Source: Pterobdella sp. o SKG-2022
Taxonomy: Eukaryota; Annelida; Clitellata; Hirudinida; Piscicolidae
Direction of reading: 5' to 3'
Length of the DNA stretch: 64,000 nt
Assembly: GCA_964035795.1 (NCBI GenBank)
Contig: OZ038323.1
Span: 8,799,964-8,863,963 of the forward strand
In this document: positions 22,541 to 33,700 of the stretch, in pieces
Position numbering within the stretch: the first letter of the stretch is position 1
Layout: the number at the start of each line of letters is the position of its first letter
Made by a program: the position numbers and the translations under genes
The notes under the pieces: model-generated
Told to the model about the DNA's origin: nothing
The model's database searches: none
Seen by the model: only the letters and a program-made list of their open reading frames with translations

Positions 22541-24379
22541 ATGAAACAACTGGTTAACAAAACAATGAACCAATCAATTTCAAAAGATTATCTTTCAACA
22601 GTTGGAAGCAAAAATGAGAAAAAACCACCAACACCGATGAAGAAATTGGAAAAGCGAGGACCGGATGGAATCGTTCTATTTGGCAACCTAGCAGATTTAG
22701 GAATGCTCCCCCACCGCAAACTATTGAGCATGACTAAAACTTATGGCCATGTGATTAGTTTGAAACTGGGGGGCTGGAAAACTGAAGTAGTCAATGGCTA
22801 TAACGCCTGTAAAGACGTTTTTCTCAAACAATCAAAATCTTCCTCATCTCGTCCTTTTTTTCGTTCCTACAAACATTACAGCCATGGAAAAAGTTTATCG
22901 TTTCAGCCTTATAATGAAGTCTGGCAAGTTCAACGGAAAATTCTCAGTAGAATCATAAATCAAATGATTTCGAAAGGTTTTGTAGCTGAGTTGGCTCACA
23001 GACAAACCGATGCCTTGGTTCAAAAATGGTCTCAAAATCAAGAATCTTTTGACCCAATGATAGATTTAGCAGAAACTGTTAGCACTTTCATCTACTCATT
23101 TTGCTATGGTAAAGACGAGTTTTTACAAAATCACGAAGCTTTCAAAAATATACTGTTTAACCACAACCCTGGTACAGATTTGTTTGCTATGGGAAACAAT
23201 TTGGACCTTTTGCCATTTTTTCTCAGACCTCTTCTTAAACATAAAGAAGATGAACACATCGTAAGAATGAACAATTTGATGAACTGCCATTTTGAAATGA
23301 GAGATAAAGTAGAAAAAAATTTTTCCAAAAACATGCATTTGGATCCGACATGCCTGCAAGAAGCCTTGTTTCTTGAGATGGAAAACATGTTTGAAGTTGA
23401 TAAAAACGAATGTTTTCTAGAGGAAGGCTCCAAACTCCATAGAGATCACTTGATCAACTTGCCTTCAGAGTTTCTCTCAGCCGGTAGTGAGACTTCAACT
23501 GCTTCGATGCTGTGGTTGCTCTGGTACATGGCCAAAAATCAAAATGTTCAAGAAATCGTTCATAATGAGATAGACAATTATCTGACTGAAAAGAAAAAAT
23601 CCGACCCTAACGCGGCTGCAGTGATAGACTTCGAAGACAGAATGCACCTTCCTTACACAGAAGCATGCAGGATAGAAGGTCTTAGGTGTTTTGCCGTGGT
23701 GCCCTTTGGCCTTCCTCACTATCCAAGCAAAGAATTCAAAGCTCACAACGTTACCTTTTTTAACGACACTCTTCTCTTCCCCAACTTGTGGTCTATCGGC
23801 AGAGATCCTGCTGTTTGGAGTGAGCCTCAACGATTTATTCCCGAAAGGCATTTGAAGTTCAACAATGATACAAACGCCGAAGATAAAATTACTTCAGATA
23901 CTTTAATTTCAAAATGTCCATTTTCAAAAGTTTTCAATTCTCAAAATCCCCACCAAGTCAATTGCCCTATAAACGCAACTGTCTCAAAAGAAGAAAAATT
24001 TTTTCCTTTTGGCATGGGAAAAAGAAGATGTATTGGTGAACCAATGGCTAAAATACTCAATTTCATCATTTTTGCCAATATCATGTTAAACTTCAAAATA
24101 AAACTCGACTCAGACTCAAAAACCGTCAAAAAAACACATAAAGACATCCACAAGAATGCGGTACTCTACAAAGACAACTACTTATTGAGAAGTTTCTACA
24201 AACTCATTGAGAACAGCTGGACTCTAGCGATGAAGTTGATTTTTGGAAAGACTCAAGCCGAATATAAAGTGGAATATGAAGAGAATGATGAAAATGGAAA
24301 CGATGACGTGGTTGAACAATTTGGGGATGTGGTGAAGCCTTGTGGTTACAAAATTATTCTCGAAAAAAGACATTTTTAA
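22541..24379 (+). CDS. Cytochrome P450, CYP2-clan-like, intronless, without visible membrane anchor
   Basis: A single open frame of 612 codons from the ATG at 22541 to TAA. P450s are heme monooxygenases, normally bound to the ER membrane. Landmarks: N-terminal PDGIVLFGNLADLG and YGHVISLKLG; I-helix FLSAGSETSTASM with the oxygen-binding Glu-Thr; K-helix ExxR as EGLR; PERF-like FIPERHL; heme loop FFPFGMGKRRCIGEP with the axial Cys near residue 497. Two oddities. The N-terminus is polar (MKQLVNKTMNQS) with no hydrophobic anchor, so an upstream exon may exist: an AACAG precedes an in-frame GTG at 22532. And there are about 50 residues, including two Cys, between FIPERHL and the heme loop, longer than usual for CYP2-type enzymes. 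The C-terminus extends past the usual end with an acidic stretch. Family placement beyond CYP2-like is not safe. Confidence 0.88.
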   Translation: MKQLVNKTMNQSISKDYLSTVGSKNEKKPPTPMKKLEKRGPDGIVLFGNLADLGMLPHRKLLSMTKTYGHVISLKLGGWKTEVVNGYNACKDVFLKQSKSSSSRPFFRSYKHYSHGKSLSFQPYNEVWQVQRKILSRIINQMISKGFVAELAHRQTDALVQKWSQNQESFDPMIDLAETVSTFIYSFCYGKDEFLQNHEAFKNILFNHNPGTDLFAMGNNLDLLPFFLRPLLKHKEDEHIVRMNNLMNCHFEMRDKVEKNFSKNMHLDPTCLQEALFLEMENMFEVDKNECFLEEGSKLHRDHLINLPSEFLSAGSETSTASMLWLLWYMAKNQNVQEIVHNEIDNYLTEKKKSDPNAAAVIDFEDRMHLPYTEACRIEGLRCFAVVPFGLPHYPSKEFKAHNVTFFNDTLLFPNLWSIGRDPAVWSEPQRFIPERHLKFNNDTNAEDKITSDTLISKCPFSKVFNSQNPHQVNCPINATVSKEEKFFPFGMGKRRCIGEPMAKILNFIIFANIMLNFKIKLDSDSKTVKKTHKDIHKNAVLYKDNYLLRSFYKLIENSWTLAMKLIFGKTQAEYKVEYEENDENGNDDVVEQFGDVVKPCGYKIILEKRHF

Positions 24380-24519
24380 ACTTTTAAATTATAAACAAAA
24401 TTTTAATGCATTTTATGTAAATTTTTTAATGAAAAAAAAATTTAGCTATTAAATTATTCAACTTCTCCAAGCTTCTCAAAGAATTATGGTGCTTGAAGTT
24501 ACATTGCTTCCATTTGTAA

Positions 24520-24525
24520 AATAAA
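24520..24525 (+). terminator. Candidate poly(A) signal of the P450 gene
   Basis: AATAAA, 140 nt after the TAA at 24377-24379 and just before the retrotransposon remnant. Confidence 0.4.
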
Positions 24526-24586
24526 GAAATCTACAAAATTTTGTTTTCAAAAAAACATCAAAAACCATGAATTTTATACATCACCC

Positions 24587-25555
24587 ATGTGTAGCATTAT
24601 TGTACAGCACGACTTGCTTTTTCACCAGTTCGCTGATGAAATCACCCTTTTCACCGGAGTCTTTCACCCAGATCCTAGCTCCACTCTCCTTAAATTATCC
24701 ATTTGTCTTTACGCTCTAAACTCCTGGTTTTCCCAAAGCCAACTGAAACTAAACCCTACTAAAAGTGAGGTGATGTTTTTCGGCAGCTCTCGTCTTTTAG
24801 CAAAATACAATCTCCCTTCTGTGGTAACTCTCGACGGCACCACACTTCAAAGCTCAAAATCTTAGGCGTCACCTTAGATTCAAATTTGAGCTTTGATCAC
24901 TTTATTTCTCAAATGATCCAATTTTCCAATTTCCATATCCATGCCATAAAACAAGTACGCAAATTCTTACCTCTTTCCAATGCTAATGCTCTCTTTATCT
25001 CACTAGTTCTTTCCAGATTGGACTACTGTAATTCTCTCCTTTGCGGGCAGCCAAACTATCTTTTATGCAAACTTCAAGCCCTCCAAAACCACGCGGCCAA
25101 GACGGTTCTTCAAGCTGATTATTTCAGCTCTTCCAGCGACTGTCCTGATCGTTTACACTGGCTACCTGTCTCCCAAAGATGCTAGTTAAAATTACTTTGG
25201 CTCATTGCATGCACTCTCAAGCTTGAACAACCTGCTTATCTTTTTGATCATTTGTCAATCAGACACACACATCAACCATTCAGGTCCTTGCACTCTGGTC
25301 TCCAGCTTGATCAACCTGTTTCTTCAGGCTTGTTTACTAGTCGCTCTTTTTCTCACCAGGCTCCACGTCTGTGGAATTCACTTCCTTCTAACTTGCGCTC
25401 ATCGTCTTCTCTCATGAACTTTCGCAAACTTTTGAAAACTCACTTATACCATAAACATCTCCAGTCATAATCTCTTACAAACTTTGAGCGCTTCTGAAGC
25501 AATCTTGAATTGATAACTGTGCGCTATAAAAATCTTTATAATAATAATAAAACAC
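24587..25555 (+). pseudogene. 3' remnant of a CR1/L2-like non-LTR retrotransposon
   Basis: Translated fragments in shifting frames match the end of a non-LTR reverse transcriptase. They include a FADE version of the FADD catalytic box (HQFADEITLF), LNSWFSQSQLKLNPTKSE, the SRLDYCNSLL segment with LQALQNHAAK, LHWLPV, and the tail motif APRLWNSLPSNLR. The element ends in GCGCTATAAAAATC followed by TTATAATAATAATAA, the kind of short-repeat 3' end seen in CR1/L2 elements. Endonuclease and most of the RT are missing (5' truncation), and frame breaks near 24862, 25183 and 25205-25250 make it inactive. It starts about 60 bp after the P450 poly(A) signal. Confidence 0.8.
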
Positions 25556-26516
25556 CAAGCTCTTTAAACAAAAAATGTATATCGGAATACCAATCTAAAT
25601 GCTATTAAATTTTTATTAAAAATTGTATTTTATAAATAATTTAAAAAATGATTTCTTATAATGAAAGTCGTAAAATTTGAATAGAAAAACTTTGATAATG
25701 TTATGTAAACTTCTTTGAAGTTCCCTTTTAGATAACTGTCATCCAATATATTATTTGAAATATCAGTAGCATAATAAAATATATAACTCTGAATTTATTT
25801 CAAAAGTAAATATTCAGTTAAAATAAATAATTAAAATATAAAATATCCAAAAAAAACTTATTCAAAAAATGTTATTTTAATTATTTGAAACAATAAATTC
25901 TTAAATTGAAAAGTCAAAAAGAAATTATAAAAACCAACATATTTCTTAAAACCAAACTTTATTTTATTCAGTTAAAATAAAATACATTACAAAACAAAAT
26001 AAGGAAAGCTCATCGACAGCTCAACCATTCATGGGTGTGTTGAAATGGACCAGAATCTACTACTCAGCAAGGATGATGAAAGCGTTTTATAAGTGAATAT
26101 AATAACACATATGAAAACAAAATTTTTAATATAGAATTGCAAGGTCAACAAACGCAGTGTTTATTCAAAAACAGACACGAAATAATTCGTAAGACTAGCC
26201 CGCATTATCCCTTGATAATTTAAGCTAGACTTACGAAAATTTTTTCGTCTATTGTTGATTAAATATTTTTTGTTTGTCGACCTTAATATTTGAGTTAGGC
26301 TAGTATACGTCATTTTATATAGATAGTTCAAAAAATAAGCAAAAAAAGAGCGAAGACTTGTATGAAAATGAGATAATATAGGCAAAAAATACATAATTAT
26401 TAAAAAAAATTCAAATAAAATAAGTATTTTGTATAAAAAATATATAATTAGATAAAAACGAATTCTATTGAATAAGTTTAACAATCGAATATACAATAAA
26501 CCTTCTCAACATACAC

Positions 26517-26557
26517 TACCATCATTATCATTATCAGCATCATCATCATTATCAACA
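26517..26557. repeat. ATC/ATT trinucleotide microsatellite
   Basis: Repeated CATCATTATCAT units over about 40 bp. Confidence 0.5.
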
Positions 26558-27545
26558 TATCTTCATTCCCATTCCAGCTTGTTGGTAACAGATAGAAGAA
26601 TGGAAAGAAAGAGACAACCGCCTCAAAAAGCATACTCACCCTACTTCAAATGCTAAAGATCAAGTCATTCAAAGCCGTGTATTGCTTCTAAGCTTGCTAC
26701 TTATAATCAGTATCTCAAGGTTTCTCGAAATGATTATTTAAAATATTCAATAAGCTTAAATAGAAAAGGTTCAAAGGCATTTTAAAAACAATGTGCGCTA
26801 AGAAATTTATTCGAAGTCAGTCTATAGACAAAGCGAAAAAAAATTTATTTGAAATTAGGTCATAGAAAAAGACAGAGGTTTGATTCGAATCAGAACATAG
26901 AGAGGGTAAAAATTGAAAGCTAGATTTAACGTTTGACTTGATGAGCTTGACTTGAAACAAGCAAAACAACAAAGAAAAAAAGATAAAAAAAACCGAACTA
27001 ACAATCAATCAATTGTGAAAATCTAAAAAAAGACAACTTAATAGATGAAACAGATTAAAAAATTAACATGCATATTTAAATTTGAATAAATACAAAGCTG
27101 TATATACATAATTGAAATATAATACAAACTAGATGATTGGTACAAATCGAAATGATGAAAAGGAAACTTAAATTATGCATAAATTATAAAAATTATCAAC
27201 CATAAAAAAGCAGCCAAGAAATAAATAGCCCACTCAGTGAATTTGGATGTATAAATAACATTGATTAATGCAAATGTTGTTAGAATAATCAAGAATTAAA
27301 TAATAACATCGACGTGAAAACGATGCAGAAACTTCAAAAAAAAATTTAATCAGGCGTTTAAACAGTTGCTGACAAAAAATTTTTAGCAAAAAATAAGCTC
27401 TAAGCATAATCATCACTTCATAATATAAGTTTACTTTTAAAAGCTCAAAAATGTTTTTTGGTGAATCTTTCACGTATCCATAAGGACAAACAATGAGTAA
27501 CAAAGTGAAGTTGTAACCAAATGCATCCTTCTATCCCTCCAATCA

Positions 27546-27551
27546 TTTATT
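27546..27551 (-). terminator. Candidate poly(A) signal of Shc
   Basis: AATAAA on the minus strand, about 206 nt past the TAG at 27757-27759. Confidence 0.35.
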
Positions 27552-27756
27552 CATACATAAACTATACATTCATTATCTATCCATCCAATCATTCATGCTT
27601 ACATTCATCAATTCAAAAACAAGCAATCTTTTGTGATAAGCCATTCTTTAACGCATACCTATGAATCCATCTTTTTTAAGTTTTTAATGCCATAAATTCA
27701 TCCATTTTGAACTTCAAATACCTAAAAACCCATCTATTAAGCCATTATACACGATC

Positions 27757-30700
27757 CTAATTGTGTATCGAGGTGCAATGTATTGGGTTGATAAGAAGGA
27801 GTTGGCTGTCATTGGAGATGATGGGGATTTGATTGTAGAGATGGTAGTTGACCAGGTGACTCACGCTATTAAACAACTGGTCTTTCGTCCGAACCTGTGT
27901 TTGATGTGTCGAAAGGTGGAGATGAATGACTACGTGAGCTGAACCGATAAACGAAAAAAATTATGTTCATATAAAGCTAGTCGTTAATGTTTGGAGCTTT
28001 TTAATCTCTTAAAAATCTTTTTATAGTGGTTGAAATGAAATTTCCAAAATGACCCTGAAAATTTTTTTAAAAATCGATATTTTTTGTGGCATGCTGGGCA
28101 ATGTCTTGGAACAGCACTGAATTTTTAAATTTTGTTTTGGATATTTCTCGATGCAAACTAGTTGATATTCTTATCTTATAAATATATAACTTGATAATTT
28201 CAACTTTGATAATGTCGTTGGGCTCATGCCTAGATCTAGCCCAGTGTAGTGATGAAAAAAAAACAACTACATACCTTTCCTTCAGGGTCGACAAGCAGAA
28301 GGTGTTTGGAAGAAGAGCCCTGGCGACCACTGAGAACAAACTGCCCTGGACTGTTGGGACTCTCTCTAACCAGGAAATCTCCAGGCCTCTGTAACAGTTC
28401 TTCAGCCTGTGAAAGAATTGCTTGTGAGTGTGATATTAGTGATTTTAATTCTTATATGGTTGTTGATTCATTGGATTTTTTTGCTAATAAGTCCTCTTAA
28501 TATTGACAACTCCAAGAATTTGCTAAGATCCTAAAAAAGTAATTATGAAAGTCAAAATTCTATACAGCTTCAAAACTTATGAAGCAAAATTTGAACTTAA
28601 TGAAGCCCTATTAGAAAAATTTCAAAAACCCTCGGTCTGGTGATCTTGCCGTGGAACCAGATCTCGTTGTAGGGGGAAAGGCTGGAACGAGAAGATGATA
28701 ATGCTGTCGAGTTCATGGCTGCTTCTGGAGCTGTGTGGATAATGATGAAAAATTAAGACATAATGCTTTGTGTTGGGACACTAAGCTATTATCGTCATGT
28801 GGAAATACTATTGATTAAAAATTTTGACTGTATGTTCATGTAGGTAATAACCCATATAGAAGGTTTAGAAGCTAAATGCCCAAGTATATATTATTTCGAT
28901 AGAACTTTAATATAAAAATGCTGCGACAAACCGTTGTGGAAAGATTCGATGCTTCTGTCGTGAAGGGATGAGAGGGAGGTGGGGGAGCATATGTGGTGGT
29001 CTGTTAACAGTTTTATAGAGGTTCAGTTTTGAATTATCAGATGGTATATAAATGGCTAGGTCTTAGGTAAGACAAAACTGATCACAATTAATTTTATTAA
29101 ATTAATAAACATTATCCATTTAACTGTATTTATGTATTCAAGTCAACTATCAGTCGCCCCAAATTAGGATTTCGGTAACTATTTTGGACCAAAACCTTTT
29201 AAGAAACACAAAAAACATATGATTCTACTGAAAACTAACTTCTATCGGAGTTGCGTCGCGCGAAAGCAGCGTGTGTGGGCGATGTATGACTAGAGACACA
29301 AGATTCCATAGGAGACTCAGAATGATGGTGATGATGACAATGTTGATGGCTCGGTTGGGAAACGTGATGACAAAATGCACAAATTGGGGCCTTACCCCCG
29401 TTTGTGAGATTGTGGTCGTTGATGGTGGGTGGAGGGAGTGGTGGTGGAAACATGTTGTGTGGTAGCTCTGATAATGGAGGACTGTGTTGTTGGTTGTAAT
29501 ATTGGACTTCATGTGAGCCCTGTGGTGGCGGAGGTAGGGGTGGGTCTTGGGGGGCAGGCAGTGGTGGTGTGGGTACACTGAATGGGAGGCAGATATTGAT
29601 CAAGTATTTTTCTAAAGTTAATTTCGAATATTTTTTTCAATCAACAATAATTATTTTCTATAGTTAATTCTAAGTATTTTCCATGGTTAATACTGATTAT
29701 TTTTTCTAGTTACAGACAACTGACCAATCAGGGATTGGATGGCTGCTAGCTCCTCCTTTCTGAGATAGGTATGTCTTGAATCGGATCTCAAAAACCTCAT
29801 GAAATAATTATGCTCGAAATGAGAGTTTTTTTAACGCCGCATAGAGATCATATATATATAGGTACATTTCATTTTATAAATAAAACAATTTTATTAAATA
29901 TGGAAGAAAAATCATTAAAAAATTAATTAAATTATGAAAAATAGATAGTTTTTCGTAAATCTAGCAAATTTGGAAACATTGGAACATCATCAAAACTTCT
30001 ATCACAGGTGGTAGTTAAGTAGTATTCAAGTCTTCCCCTCTACCTCCACCCAACCCCTTTCTTCCCAACACACACCTGCCCAATAGTAGTGATGACATCC
30101 CTGGCTAGACCTGACCTACATTCAAACACATGACTCAACCTCGTTCCATCGTCACTCTTCGCCACGTAAGCCACTAAATCTTGCGAGGGCTGTGGGTGAT
30201 GGTATAACTTTCGGTTATCCACTCAAGCTTTTGTCGCAAACGACCTTTTTGTATGATTTATAAAAGTTTGTTTCTTTGTTTTGTCATTTTCATCGTACGA
30301 TCCTTTGATTATAACCCAAAAATTATAAGATGACTGATGATAGAATGAATGGGGAGGATGAATGCCGTTTAAATAAATAATGGTTCATGAAAAATGACTC
30401 ACCGGTTCCCCTCCAGAAGCGAAAGAGATTGTGGGCATGTGGTGTTGGAAAAGTAACTGTCAATACAATTACGGATGTGAATGACATGAACTTTAACAGT
30501 TAGAAGGTAAATGAATACGTAAGATAGATAAAATATTGGCAGAATTTGAATCTGGTTTTAATCACACGTGAGTTAGCAAGCTTTAATTTATTTACTGAAT
30601 AATTTTTAATATACTCACCTACTCAAATCAGAGTTATTCAGTTAATTAAATTGTTGAAATCCTATTTTGAACATTTTGAAAAACAATTTGAACATAATTA

Positions 30701-33700
30701 AATAAAAAATTTTAAGAAAATTTATTTATAAAACAAAATTAAAAACTTGAATGAAGTATACAAGTCTGAAAAGGAGGAACACAAAGTATTTTTCATTGAA
30801 AAAATTCATCACAAAGCTTTCCGCGTAAAAATCTTGCGTTACCATGCGATGATACTGTGAAGTTTACTCAAGAAATACTTCGCGAAAGTTTGTTTAACAA
30901 AAAACCTTTCATTTTTTTCCTGAAATTATTTAAAAAATCCAAAGTTCTGTTATACCACGCCTAAGAACCTCAGTCCAAAGTTTTGAAGAAGTCAGCAACC
31001 TCAAAAACGTTATGAGATTTTGAAATTAAATAAAAATAAGATAAGTTACAGAGTTTGGAAAATGAACGATATTTAAAAATTTATGAGTTACAAGGTTCCA
31101 CTTTGAAATGACGCTAAGTCAGCTAAAGAAATAAAACAGAACTTTACTTAGCTGGGTGATGCTTCATTTTTACTAATTAACTTGCATGGTGTTAATGTGA
31201 ACCGAAAAAAAATAATGTTTTATATATTTATTCGTGATTAATTTGATATTTATAATACATTAATGCACTTATTTACTTTAGGAATACAACAGTATTCCAG
31301 GTGAAGTGGAACATTGTGTTTTATACATTTGCTCCAAGTTTTTTTTAAAAATTTGCGTATAAAGCATTTTTTAGTTTTTTGCAAGTAAGGATTTGAAAAA
31401 ACCAATGAAAAACACAAAGAATTTAACTGAAAAATGCCCAAAATGAAACTGTTTAAGCTTTTGTAGTTATACAAGCGTCCCAGAATTAAATCAGATGTTT
31501 TAAAAATTGCCCTACCAAAGACACAATTTTGACACTAAGAAACGGTTAAAAATTTATTAATATTAAAGATTTTAATAAACTTTTTATAAAAAATTGTAAA
31601 TTCAAATTATTTTGTATTTTGAAAATTTTTCTAAAGAGATTTTTTAATTAAAAAAAGATTTATTGGGGTTCTCTAGCTTAAAAAAATATTCAAAAATGAT
31701 TGCATAATTTGAAAAATGACCGAAAAATTCTAGGATTTTAAAAAAATTGATACATCATAAAGAAACACCCACAAACAGAAATAAAGATATATTAAACAAC
31801 ACAAACTAACCCTAATCAAACCGTGAAAACACAAAATAAAAATAACGCATCACACTAAACCACAGCCACTAACGACTCCAGAATCACAGTCGGTCACAGA
31901 AAGACTGTCAGTATCGATAGTAAGATTCACTTCCACCCCACATAACCGCATGTCTGATCCCAGATACTTGTCCAGCTTGTGGTTCTGGGTGGGTTGTTAT
32001 GCGGGGCGGTTGTGTAGTTAGAAGTGATAGGTTTTTGAAGTATTGAGGGAGTTTTGGTGGATGAGTGGTATTTGGATAAATTGATTGTTGGAGTTTTTAT
32101 GATGTGTAGTAGTGACTCAAAGCTGTAGGCATGCTTTAGTAAGTTGTTCATATACTTGAAGGTGAAGTAGATTCTATGGCACTTGATATAAAATTAGTTT
32201 ACGGAGATTTTTTATGCTTTATGTGTATGAGTCCTTGTGTTGAAGTTCAAAAAGTGTTGCTTACATGCTTGAAAAAAAGAAAATAAAAAAAACTAATATG
32301 ATTATTATTATTTATTAATCTAATTAGATTATACTGCTGTCTCCAAATTGAGACTGCTTTCCTGTTATAACCTGGATAACAGTAGACTTTGGTAGTAGGT
32401 ATCGACAAACTGATATCCTGGTATCGTTGTCATTTGGCTTGGCGGAGGATCATTCTTTAATGACAACGGCAAGGCAAATTGCCCAAGTGTGGGAACGGCG
32501 GTTCTTGAAAATCCGATAGTTTCAAGTTGGATGTTAGCTTGGGCTTGCATTCTATAAAAACTTTGTCCCAACTAAAAATGGCTTTCAAAAAATATCTTTA
32601 CAGTAGTGCCAGTACCCATATGCGTACTGGTAATGCTTCGGGCTTGGCTGACTCTCGAGTGTGGAATGCAGGGTCAGGCTCAGGCGAATCAAGTGAGCAC
32701 TCGAAAACAACGTTCAGAGAAGCTTCTTTGAATGTGGGTAGTTTGAAGAGCAGAGGCAGTGAGGTGGTAGGGACTATGTTTCGGAGTAGAGTGGACATTT
32801 GTGCACTCCAAGAACATAGATGGGCTGGTGGCACCGAGTCAAATCAATCCCGCATTTTGAAGGACAAGAATTCAGCCTATAAGTTTTATTGGTGTGGCAA
32901 TAAGTCAGGTCTCGGTGGTGCAGGATTTCTTTTGGCAGAAAAGTGGACACATAATGTTTTTGAAGTTCATCGTGTCTCAAACAGGATTCTATTACTACGT
33001 CTTGTTCTTGGGCAGTCTGTGTTCACCTTTGTTTCGGTCTATGCCCCACAAGTTAGTCGTCAGAATGAGGAAAAAACAATTTTTTATGATGAGTTGCAGA
33101 AATGTATCTCAAAAGTACCGTCTTCTGAGATTCTCATCCCATTGGATGACTGGAATGGGCGTGTTGGTGAGAAGGCTGGTGGTTTTGAAGACGTGCATGG
33201 CGGTTTTGGTTATGGCACCCGAAACTCTGAAGGTGAGCGGATTTTAAAATTCGCAATGACCAACAATCTTTTTGTCTCCAGCACTTGTTTTATGAAAAGG
33301 GAGTCCCATCTTGTGACCTATAACTCCGGTGGTTCCAAGTCCCAGGTTGACTTCATTCTTTATCGAAAAACTTTCAAAAGTATGGTAAAGAATGTCAAAG
33401 TCATTCCTGGAGAAGAATGTGCATTGCAACACCATCTGTTGGTCTGTGATCTTGTTCAAAAAGCGAAGCGGAAAGGGATGCATTTTCTGCTATTACATCC
33501 GGCCGTAATAAAATATATAACTTGGCCAGGCAGATGGACAGTCATAACCGTGATGTAATAGGTGATAAATGTGTCAGAAATGATGCTGGTGAACTCACTT
33601 TAAGTGATGCCCAAAAAATGAATGCCTGGGTTGAACATCATAAAAGGCTATCAAATGTTGAGTCCGATTGGGCTAGCGAGTCTCTTTTGTCTCACCGATC

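Larger units (their letters stand above)
25556..27756. other. Non-coding stretch 3' of Shc
   Basis: AT-rich with an ATC-type microsatellite. The open frames at 26161-26496 and 27234-27503 on the minus strand have no coding character. Confidence 0.45.

Noticed and set aside
26161..26496. Minus-strand open frame of 111 codons
   Set aside because: Composition is that of AT-rich non-coding DNA (Leu/Ile/Phe/Tyr-rich with no pattern).
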